Origin: Scolanthus callimorphus
Lineage: Eukaryota > Cnidaria > Anthozoa > Actiniaria > Edwardsiidae
NCBI GenBank assembly: GCA_033964015.1
Contig: CM066919.1
Span: 4,678,101-4,742,100, forward strand
Direction of reading: 5' to 3'
DNA: 64,000 nucleotides
Shown here: piece after piece, positions 55,326 through 64,000 of the stretch
How the letters are laid out: each line of letters opens with the position of its first letter
How positions within the stretch are numbered: the stretch's first letter is position 1
Position numbers and translations under genes: made by a program
Notes under the pieces: model-generated
Told to the model about the DNA's origin: nothing
What the model saw: the letters and a program-made list of their open reading frames with translations, nothing else
Database searches by the model: none

Positions 55326-57206
55326 CGGCTGGAATTCAAGGCTAGATGTGGACCTAATAGACCAATGTCGATATATTGTAATTCTCACTTCATTTCGAGG
55401 ACTAAGGGGGAATAAAACAAATAAATCCCATCAAAAACATGAACAATTCAATGTTTTCTTTTAATCCCCTTAGCCTCGGATCAAAGTTAGAATTTTGATA
55501 TATCGAAATTGGTTTATCTTTTCGTCATAACTTTTCTTAAATTAAGAGAAATGACCTGACATTTTATTTGGACGCGTGGTCTTGCTGTGGCGATGGGTTT
55601 TCTTAATGAGCATTATTATTAGTACAACCTTTAACAAGAACTATTAATGACCTTGCCAAAACCAATTAATGTAAATAATTAGTCCAGAAAATGTCCGATA
55701 CATGCATGATTGGTGGTTAAATCTACAAAGCTAATAAAGTCGTGGAGCCTTTAGTTCTAGATAGACCGCAGCCAAAATAGACCCGTCGGTTAGCGTTTGA
55801 ATGAGAAGCGAGAAAGTTACCGAAAGCCTGAAGGCAATTCATGAAGAGCTCGTGTCACGATTCGTGTGTTAAATCAGATTCACAAAAGCAAAATAATCGT
55901 ATACGTTTGTTAAATCACCTTTCAGCTGCTAAATAAGTATACATTTGTTAAAACGACCGAAATTCATGTTGTGTTCTAGAAAGGGCGTGCAAGTAGAGCG
56001 GTAAAACTAGTAATAGATCTACTAGGTAGGTTTCCTTTTTTTTGCGCGTTTTTATCGCGTTGAGATTTGCTGAGCATCGCGACTGTGCCAAGCAGATTGC
56101 AAACAAAAACTGATGATCACTTGCGTCTAGTCCTGTAATCGTCTTGGTTTATGACTAAATGCAAGTCGCAATTCCATCGCCTTCTGATTGATTGGTTGTT
56201 AAATGAGTTTCGTTTCTGATTGGCTAAGCGTTTGCGTTTAGTTTTCACCAAAAATCCCATCTCATCTGAAAACTGCACTGCCGCACTGACCGAGCAGAGA
56301 AATTCAAGCGGCTGCAATTAACGCCACGTAAAATGTACGCCAAGTGAGTTCGCCACAAAAATTTTTTTTGAGTAATCACACGGACACATCACACAATATC
56401 ATATCTTCATCATTCATAACAAGATCGTTACTTAGCACATTTACATTTTATATAGTTGCATTAGACCCAATAAATTAGGTTACGAGGCCGCATTACTATT
56501 TATGTTAAAACAAGAAAGCAATAAGACACAACAAGTTCCTGCCGAGATTATGGCGAAACATCGAGGTATCACTTACAGGGGGGAAGTGTATCACACAGAG
56601 ACATGCTGATATCTTTATGAGATCAATTTCTCTTACAAGTCAGCACAGCGTGTCTTTTCCCTCTAATATACGTCTCGTAGAAGACTCCAAGAACGTAACT
56701 AGCGAGCATAACAGCAAAAACTATTGTTACTTTGAAGAAATGACGCCCCTGATCTGTGAAGTGATGATTCACCTCCTGGAAAAAGCGACGCCCCCTTTCA
56801 AACCGAGTCATTCATTATCAGATGACCATATGATGACAGAGAAGTTAACTAGCGAGCATATCAGCAAATGCATTTTATTACTTGTAAAAGTTGGAACACA
56901 CGACGTCCGTAAAGTGTATCGATTCACCCCCTGGAAATATTGCGATATTAAGTGAACCCCTCGATAAATAAAGTATCTATCCGTGACATGAAAAACATAC
57001 ATTTAAAACAAGGCTCATCTATCAACACTTCAATGTTCATTGTCAGAGTTTTCTTCAAAGGTTCCGAATATAACTTACTCGCGTTCTACCTCCGAGGCAG
57101 ATCAACCGTCAAAACAATGTGAAAAGTAATAAATAGAGAATTGCTTTAGACTCACCGAATGGTTCCCCATTGATATTAGCGATTAATGAATTCCGCTGAG
57201 CATGAT
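55326..57206. other. Stretch without a recognised gene
   Basis: A partial copy of the 15096-15451 family lies at about 55850-55960. At about 56696-56745 and 56847-56895 the block ACTAGCGAGCATANCAGCAAA is repeated 150 bp apart. The 112-codon frame at 56617 is not supported by anything else. Confidence 0.4.
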
Positions 57207-57330
57207 AGAGCGGATTTCACATGACTGTCGTGAGTAATTACTTTGTAATGACTCCCATACGTTTGTTCAGAATTGGTGTAATTACTTTGCGATTGGTTTC
57301 ACGACAGTCAAATGTGAAAACCACTCTATG
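57207..57330. mobile_element. 124-bp miniature element
   Basis: ATAGAGCGGATTTCACATGA and ATAGAGTGGTTTTCACATTT (inverted) start arms that continue through GACTGTCGTGA and ATTACTTTG. Confidence 0.75.
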
Positions 57331-57410
57331 GATAATTATTCAGAGCGAGGGGATGTTATCCATCGACGCCGAAGGCCGATTTTAGTCCTACTCTGGGACC
57401 TTATCCTGTG

Positions 57411-57466
57411 CTTTGGCGTAATACCTGTCCATTGCCCCGTATACAAGAGGGTTGACGGCGTTTGGG
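57411..57466 (-). pseudogene. 56-bp shard of the TM7 region of the 47-kb receptor
   Basis: Read on the - strand this matches 48354-48409 almost base for base (NPLVYGAMDRYYAKA region), with about three substitutions and one inserted base. Both sides abut CCTTATC words (57400 and 57467). No other receptor sequence is adjacent. Confidence 0.85.
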
Positions 57467-57689
57467 CCTTATCTTGCAGCTACTAATTGACACAATTTTT
57501 CCTTATCTCGCCTTTCAAATGGACCATTAATTTTCCCCTTATCTCGCATAAACTCGCGGCGAGGTAAGTTCACACAGTAGGCTTGATGTTTTGTCCCATC
57601 GAGGCCCTGTTTTAGTCGAGTCCTTGAGCAACTGTCCACTGTTTTTTTATCCGTGTCGCATTTTGCCTCTGCTACCCCACCTCTGGAGC

Positions 57690-57995
57690 ATACTCAGTGG
57701 CGGCGGAGCACCCTAAAAAGTGGGGGTGCCGAAGAGGCATAAATGAAGTGGACACGTAATTTCGTTTTTTTTGTTTTTACCTCATATACATTTTGATGAA
57801 AATATGCCACAATGTGATCTTAACCCCTACGTTCTCTGCGCCTAATGTCAAAACAGAAACACGTGTAAATACAAAAAATATATATAGCTTCAAAAAGTGG
57901 GGGTTTTCAGCCCCCAGTTCAAAAAGTGGGGGTGCTCGAGCACCCCCTGCAGCCCCCCCCAGCATCCCCCCCCCCGGTCCGGCGCCTATGATACT
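57690..57995. mobile_element. hAT-like miniature element (CAGTGGCGG end)
   Basis: The left end CAGTGGCGGCGGAGCACCC and right end (inverted) CATAGGCGCCGGACC are degenerate arms; AAAGTGGGGGTGC/GCACCCCCACTTTTT motifs recur inside. CAGTGGCGG starts are common in hAT elements. Confidence 0.55.
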
Positions 57996-58228
57996 TCCCT
58001 CAGAGGCTCCTCCACTCATGTGATGCTTTCCTAAGCAATCACCAAATTTTATGATTCAGTTTCAATTTGTTTTACTGATCAATCTTTCTACAAAAATCGA
58101 CATTCATTAAACTATGAAATCATATAAATTCGTTATCATGAGTCTTCTCAGTAATTATGTCTCTATAATCATCTGTCTTTGGTTAAAACACAGTCGTGTA
58201 TTGCTTACCTACCAAAGACAGTAACACT

Positions 58229-58332
58229 GGGCATGACACCAGTTATTCGCGTGCCTAAAAAAGACGGTACAGGTCGAGTTTGTGTTGACTTGTAGCACCA
58301 TCGTGATGGCAATACCGATTATATCTCAATAC
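58229..58332 (+). pseudogene. Trace of an LTR-type reverse transcriptase
   Basis: About 30 codons: TPVIRVPKKDGTGRVCVDL then a stop and a shift. The VPKKDG..R.CVD motif is the first conserved block of Ty3/gypsy-like reverse transcriptases. Nothing else of the element remains nearby. Confidence 0.7.
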
Positions 58333-58599
58333 TTGATTATCTTGAAAACCAGGGACGTTACAAAAAACAGGGCTACTCTAATAAAATTAATAAAAATAAA
58401 TAAACCTTATCTCTCCTTATCTCTCCCTATCTTGCAGCTCCTAATTGGCATAATTTTTACTTATCTCGTAAGTACTAATTCGAGATACTAATCATAACTT
58501 ATAAATTGCTAACTCAGGTTGTCCTTTTTTCCCCTTATCTCGCCTTTCAATTGGACCACTTTCCCCTTGAGGTAAGGTCCAAGAGTAAGCCTAAAAAAC

Positions 58600-59489
58600 C
58601 CACAGCACTTATCTAGCAAACGTTATGCTGTAAACTGCATGTCATATCTAGGGATCAGACATGTCGACATTAAAAAACATCATAAGGATATTTGCGGTGT
58701 ACAAGTGCAATCATTCATTTATTTTATTTATTAAGGACGTGATAATAATTGCTCCCGATGCTAGCCTCCTTTGAGAATGAAATCAAATGAGTAACTCAAT
58801 GAAGATGTTTGCACATATTGAATGACAAGCGGCCTTTATCACAATCGTATCCTACTGACACCTCTGATAAGGTTTTATCTGGATCAAATAAATAAAAAAA
58901 TACTTTTAGATATCAGCGTCATTTAATTTTTTATTGATCTATTTCAATTTTAATGCTATCTTAGTTAACAATAATAAACAAATGAATTGTATATCAATAG
59001 TTACCATAGTGTGCGCTGATAAGATATGTTTTTTTATTATATGTGCAATGATAATTCGGAATCTTTGAAGGCAGTAGAAAGGGCGTAGTGAATTGAACTT
59101 GCTATAGCAGCTGGTGTCCAGTATAAAGTGAGACAAAAAGAAACTCATAGTTCAACCTTACATCCTGCCATGCCGTGGTTATTTCTGAAGATGTATATCT
59201 ACAATCTTTGTCAAAATGCTTGGACGGGTTTAACGGATGCCCATTCTTACAAGCTATTTTAGACGAGCACTACAGAGTATTCGCCCCTCCCCTTTCAATG
59301 TTGATATCAGTGAGATGAATTATCTCGGCATTTTGAAGACGCGATCTGAACGTTCAAAATAAGTACCAAATTGAGTGGGGGAGGGGAGGGGGTAACAGAA
59401 TTTGAGAACATTTCCTAAACCGACGAGAAAATACAAATTCTCAAAACGGTCCAAACCTTTTTGGCAAAGATTGTAGGAACTTTGCTGCC
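58600..59489. other. AT-rich region upstream of the fourth receptor
   Basis: No gene or element recognised. The ATG of the receptor lies at 59490. Confidence 0.4.
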
Positions 59490-60382
59490 ATGAACTTGCC
59501 AAGAGCGGTGGGCACGTTCTTGAATATTTATTTAACAGAATCAATCATTATTGTTATTATACTGACTAACACTCTCGCTGGTGCGGTTTTTCTTAGAAAG
59601 TCTTTCCGCGTAAAACAGTCGAGTTTTCTTCTTCTTAATTTAACATTCGCAGATCTTCTTGCTGGCGTTACATTAGCCGTAACACTTCTACTTCAGACTC
59701 CAAATGATATCCTGGTGGCTTGCAAAGTTCTTTCACTCGCTGTAAATGTGTCATTGCTAACATTTACATCGATTTCTGTGGAGCGCGCATACGCCGTGGT
59801 TCTTCCCTTAAAACATCGCCTTCTTAAGACCTGGCACTACATACTGGGAACTTGTAATGTTTGGGTGCTTGCAGTTTGCGCTGATGTTCCATTTTATCTC
59901 AGCACAAATCCTCATGAAACGCATTTCATCTTGAAGCTTATAATTTGCTTTTTTGTCTATGCATCATCTTGGCAAGTTATATTACCATCTGGATTAAGGT
60001 CATGGCATCAAGGCGAGCTGTACATGTTGCAGGACAGAATGCTCGTAGTAATATAAGACTTGCCGTTACTTTATGCATCGCTACATCGGTCTCCTTTCTC
60101 TGCTTCATACCAAACGGATTTGTGGATGCAGCAATGCTTATATGTAAAACGTGTGCTGATAGTCTTAATCCAGTGAAGAAATATGTCGTACTGCTGGTCT
60201 TCGTCAACTCGTTTATAAATGTCATTGTGTATTTCGCTCGTATGCCCGAGTTCAGAAAGGAATCATGGCTTGTACTCAAGTTGGTTTTCGAAAGGCCAGT
60301 CTTGTTTTGTCTTCGGGCAGTGCACAAACATCGTGACAACACAGGGGAACCAAATGTTATAGCTATGCACACAATACATTGA
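59490..60382 (+). pseudogene. Class A GPCR with one frameshift in TM5
   Basis: From the ATG at 59490: TM1 ESIIIVIILTNTLAG, TM2 LLNLTFADLLAGV, TM3 SISVERAYAVVLPL (ERA in place of DRY) and TM4 NVWVLAVCADVPF. Between about 59940 and 59975 the sense changes frame; the second frame gives LASYITIWIKVMASRRA (TM5 and loop 3), LAVTLCIATSVSFLCFIPN (TM6) and FVNSFINVIVYFARM (TM7, an NVIVY form of NPxxY). The total is about 297 residues if joined. It is one indel from intact, so a sequencing error in the T-run at 59948-59954 is possible. It is not close to the other three receptors; ligand unknown. Confidence 0.85.
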
Positions 60383-61217
60383 CTATGGAATATAACAATC
60401 TAGAGTTGTTCACATAATGGAATATTTCTCTTGGGAAGCATCGATCACTTCACCGTTAAACGGGTGCTACTACAGTGTGATTTGGCAGAACATGGAAGTA
60501 TATCAGAAGATATATCGTTAAAAAAATTCGCTAACACCTTTTTGTCTCTCGTCAAGAATTCGATCGTGACAACTTTAATTATACTTGAAAAAAAAGACTC
60601 ATCACTTGAAGATAGCTGTTTGAACTCAGGCCGTTCTGTACTATACGTATCAAAGCTTATTGCTATCGCAAACTCAGGAGTATTGTAATCAAAATATTGT
60701 TCGATTCATGTCAACAAAACAACATCTTCTACATCATGCCTCCTAAAACGCTATCCGTCTACACCCACGTCAAAAACATGTTCTGTCGGCACATGAGACT
60801 TCAAAGTCTTGACAGTAAAACTTGAATGTTTTGACGGGAAAACTTGAACGCTTTTGCCACAATACTCAAGTCCGCAATTATTGACCTGTTGAAAAACAGG
60901 TGCGGATAGGATATTGCATTTAGAAGCAGTACCACTCACAGAGGCTTCAATTCTGCCAGCTCTATGCCTGTAAAAGCTAGAGCATTTTGCTTGTGACTGT
61001 GTTTCTTTTTCAATTTGTTTAATGTCTTTCTCAGAGACTTCTCAGAGACTTTTTACCTTTTACACTCACGAGCGTCACCAGAGCTTCACACATGGGCAGG
61101 AAACTTTCAAATCCAACTGTCCAAACTTCGAAATTTCACGTGCCGATAGAACATCACACACTCCGATGACTACAGAGTGTATCAGCAGGGTCTTTTAACG
61201 CCACTACGGCGCTTTAA
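60383..61217. other. Stretch without a recognised gene
   Basis: Nothing supported beyond short frames. A small direct repeat TTTCTCAGAGACTTCTCAGAGAC is present at about 61026-61049. Confidence 0.4.
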
Positions 61218-61564
61218 TTGGGTTGTTCCAAAAAATTGCCGTACCCCCTATCGAGGACCTCCAATTTTCAAAAATTGCTCTACCCCTGTGGAAATTCCAG
61301 CTTCCTGAACACCCCCTGTGGAAATTTGAAGCGACCACCCCTGTGGAAATTTCTTATTCTCTTCTGGACCTGTGGAAATTCTACAGTTGCAAATGAATAC
61401 CCTGTGGAAATTTTGGGGTAAAATGAATGGCCCTGTGCGGAAATCTCAGGGCCAAATCAATAAACCCTGTGTAGAAATTCCAGGATACGTGTCAAACAAA
61501 GCGACCCCTGTGGAAATTCCAGGTTCCTCAATAGGGTGGTAACGGTTATAATATGGAACAGCCC
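61218..61564. mobile_element. 347-bp element carrying an array of CCTGTGGAAATT
   Basis: GGGTTGTTCCA and (inverted) GGGCTGTTCCA end the element. CCTGTGGAAATT or close variants recur about eight times inside at irregular 20-45 bp spacing. Confidence 0.7.
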
Positions 61565-62019
61565 ATTCGAGACAATAAACTATGGAAATAGACCTATTTT
61601 TAGTACTTTTATGAGAGATGACAAGCTCGTCCCACGCTAAAACGCCAACCTTCAATGTATTTGCAGTCACACTGGGGCCGTGGAATGTCTTGTTCTTTTT
61701 GGATTTTGAGTCACGACGCAAGTACTTATAAAAAACCTTTCACTTGCAACCGATACAACTCGAAGGGTGGGGGTAACTCGGTTAGAAGCTTGGATAGGCC
61801 AGTGTTGTCCAGGGTACTATGATCCATGTGAGAGGTTCACTTCGAGATATCTCGGGATGTGTTACATAAAACCAGGATGGTGGAGGAGGGTAAAGACGTT
61901 AGCTACAAATATAGGTGTTCATTTTTCAGTGAAACCGGGTCATCAGATATCCCTATTCCCAGAGAGAAATCTACCTTCCACGCGCCCTTTAGACCCTACA
62001 TTTACTGTTGACATGCATT
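61565..62019. other. Short spacer without a recognised gene
   Basis: No gene or repeat recognised. Confidence 0.35.
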
Positions 62020-62655
62020 GGGCAGTTGCAAAAAATTCGCACCCACCCTGTTGAGGACCCTAGTCACAGCCACCCACCCTGGAATTCCAGTGATTCTTTC
62101 ATGACCATCCTGGGAATTGCGCGTATCCACTCTGGAATTTCGTATTTCAAGGGTGCCAACCCTTTCCCTGCTAGCAGAGGCCTCTTTTCTCTGCATTTCG
62201 CTGGCTGAGGTTCGCGAGGAAAAGAGACCTCTGCGCTGGGTCGAAACTCGCTTTGCTTTGCCGCCGTCCACAACCTCGGACGGTTTGCTGACCGTTCCTT
62301 GAGCCCACTATATGCGCACGCATATCTACAAATGTTTTCCGCTGGGGGGCTCAAATAATATCAGCGGAAAACGTCTGTTAGATATGCGTGCGCATACAGT
62401 GGGCTCAAGAAACGGTCAGCAAACCGTCCGAGGTTGTGGACGGCGGCAAAACAAAGCGAGTTTCGACCCAGCGCAGAGGTCTCTTTTCCTCGCGAACCTC
62501 AGCCAGCGAAATGCAGAGAAAAGATGCCTCTGCTAGCAGGGAAGCCAACCCTGGAATTCAAAGCTCTACTTCGGCCACCCACCCTGGAATTCCGAGCTCC
62601 ATGTTGACCACCCACCCTGGAATTCCAGGGGTGGTCCTCAACAGGGGGGGGGGGA
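62020..62655. mobile_element. CCACCCTGGAATTCC element with a nested giant palindrome
   Basis: CCACCCTGGAATTCCAG words with CTCAACAGGG/CCTGTTGAGG sides occur at 62045-62160 and 62560-62650. Between them, 62168-62541 is a near-perfect palindrome. Confidence 0.65.
62168..62541. repeat. 374-bp near-perfect palindrome, arms of about 180 bp
   Basis: The outer arm begins CCCTGCTAGCAGAGGC and returns as GCCTCTGCTAGCAGGG. Long shared blocks include ATTTCGCTGGCTGAGGTTCG, GGTCGAAACTCGCTTTG, CCGTCCACAACCTCGGACGG and ATATGCGTGCGCATA. The loop is only about 17 bp (62347-62363). Confidence 0.9.
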
Positions 62656-62724
62656 TTTACCGCGACTGCCTATTTTATTACGCATCTCTCTATAAAAAGC
62701 ACTTTGGTAAAACCCAATAAACAT

Positions 62725-64000
62725 TTATACCAGCTCGCCGAACAAGTCCTCACTCGCAGTATCTACATTATCTAAAGGAAAAGGACAGCCGTCCCACCAC
62801 TCCAGAGAAGGTAAGTCAGGGCACAGATCTAGATCATTAGCTATATTATCTACGAGTACAGTTGGGTCTGGTTCATCATCAGCAGCGGGCTTCCTTCCAA
62901 GGTGCATTGCTCTCACATGAAGGTGCATTCCAGTGCGATGAGAAAATCTTTGTTTGCAGTGTTCGCATGTAAAGGTCTCTTCTCCAAGACGTGTTCTAGT
63001 TTGTACCTTAAAATCTTGAACGTGATCTTTTTTATGTTCCGTATGCCTGTTGTCGATGACGGCGCCTGTTTTCGGATGCACGGCCTTCACATGAAGATGC
63101 AAACTCGTGTGGTGAACAAATCTTCGCTTGCAATGATCGCATGTTAACGCTCTTTGTCGTCCAACTACTCTACCGTCGGTATAAAATAATCTTTGTGAAG
63201 AACTCAAATCGTCGTCTTTACCCTTCTTACTATCCATTATTAAATCCTTTGCTGCAGGCGAGGAATTTGGATGCACTGCCTTCATATGCAATCGAAGGCC
63301 TGCGCCATGTGCAAACCTTCGTGGACAATCTTTACACACATAGGGTTTTCCCTTCTCGTTGGCTCCACTTTTGTTCACCACTGATGAAGATTCTTCTTCA
63401 GCTTGACCTCCTTCAAAGGCAAGAGTTGTTTTCCTAATGGTCGAGTTCTTCGGGTGCATTAAAGTTGCATGAAGCTTCATAGCAGTCAGATGAAGAAATC
63501 CCCGATTACAAGTCGCACATTTGAAACGTCTCTTTCCCGTGTGCAACTTTTGATGGCTTTTCAGGTAATCAAGATGGCGGAATGCTCTGCCACATTCGCC
63601 ACATGAGTATGGTCTAAGTCCAGGATGTGTCCGACGAAGATGCCGAACCAGACCAACTCTTGAAAGAAACAATTTAGAACAATGTTCGCACCGTGTTGAT
63701 TTCTTGTGCGGATCCTTACAGAGCTTGTAAACGTGTTTCTTCAATTCTCTCAAATCAACAGCACATCTCCCACAGTTGTCACAACAATATTTGTATTCTT
63801 TGGCGAGGCCTTTCGCTTTATGAGGAGTACGCATATGTACTTCTAACTGACATCTTAACACGAATGACTCCCCACATTCTTTACAGACATGTACGGCCTC
63901 GCAGTGTTTGGTCTTGTAGTGCACCTTTAGCCTGCTTGCAAGAGAGTAGCTTTTTTACATAAATTACACTGATGCCTTCCCGAGTGGACCGCTTTGAGAT
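62725..64000 (-). CDS. C2H2 zinc-finger protein, 5' end beyond the window, one frameshift
   Basis: The main frame (63924 to 62725) has eight fingers: CKEC, CDNC (a C2HC variant), CEHC, CGEC, CATC, CKDC, CDHC and CEHC, all with about 12 residues to the first histidine. The last three are alike (RFxHxxxLxLHxKAVH) and widely spaced by charged linkers. An acidic tail with EPDPTVLVDNIAND and EWWDGCPFPLDN ends at TAA 62725, a likely activation-type tail. There is no ATG at the start of the open frame. Upstream, after a 1-base shift in a T6 run at 63951-63956 (+ strand), the sequence continues LKAVHSGRHQCNLCKK, the end of one finger and the start of another. So the gene extends off the edge and is either broken or misread at the homopolymer. 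Probably a sequence-specific nuclear regulator. AATAAA on this strand near 62672-62677 may be the poly(A) signal. Confidence 0.85.

Larger units (their letters stand above)
57467..58590. repeat. Duplicated CTTATCTCGCCTTTCAA block
   Basis: CTATCTTGCAGCT(A/C)CTAATTG and CCTTATCTCGCCTTTCAA-TGGACCA occur at about 57470-57560 and again at about 58425-58575, in the same order. Confidence 0.6.

Noticed and set aside
56617..56955. 112-codon frame
   Set aside because: No conserved-looking motif or splice pattern; it overlaps a diverged 150-bp duplication and frames on the other strand are open too.

Overview
This is a eukaryotic window: long introns, GT-AG splice sites, single-exon rhodopsin-type receptors and a dense layer of short inverted-repeat elements. 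Together with the element types (a PAT/Ngaro-like tyrosine-recombinase retrotransposon, non-LTR reverse transcriptases, hAT-like and Harbinger-like miniature elements) it suggests a cnidarian, most likely an anthozoan such as a stony coral. The species assignment is inference. I see no tRNA, rRNA or CRISPR array.

Host genes. (1) A + strand gene running from at least 4.06 to 30.8 kb, pieced together here from sixteen tiny exons (19-70 nt). All internal exons except the last are phase 1-1; the joined frame is open for 239 codons and ends in a stop. I do not recognise the product; the architecture is that of a micro-exon gene. (2) Directly behind it on the same strand (31.66-39.58 kb) lies an eight-exon gene for a 332-residue protein with a C-terminal BCH/CRAL-TRIO-like domain resembling BNIP2. 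(3) Four class A receptor loci: an intact one antisense inside an intron of the micro-exon gene (7.3-8.2 kb, -), an intact neuropeptide-receptor-like one (40.2-41.3 kb, -), a frameshifted paralogue of the latter (47.4-48.5 kb, +) and a receptor with one frameshift (59.5-60.4 kb, +). A 56-bp shard of the third sits at 57.4 kb. (4) A C2H2 zinc-finger gene on the - strand runs off the right edge.

Mobile DNA. At 17.8-23.7 kb a 5.9-kb element with about 250-bp terminal inverted repeats carries a decayed - strand coding region whose C-terminal part joins a PIN-like acidic motif set to a CXC (tesmin/TSO1-type) motif; one of its terminal repeats holds a nested miniature element. At 48.5-55.0 kb a Harbinger-like element with TTA target duplications interrupts the third receptor ten codons before its original stop. 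Inside it sits a 4.66-kb PAT/Ngaro-like retrotransposon with split direct repeats A1 ... B1-A2 ... B2, and the internal B1-A2 block appears to lie inside a 400-nt intron of gag. Two non-LTR fragments (2.0-3.7 kb, 45.3-46.2 kb), a trace of an LTR-type reverse transcriptase (58.2 kb) and more than twenty palindromic miniature elements fill most remaining space, including introns.

Tandem arrays: a 69-bp minisatellite at 13.8-14.9 kb and a 128-bp satellite at 24.1-25.1 kb in which each unit carries two TGACGTCA palindromes and usually a CACGTG box. Exon models rest on splice signals, phase and reading frame read by eye; no alignment or database search was run.
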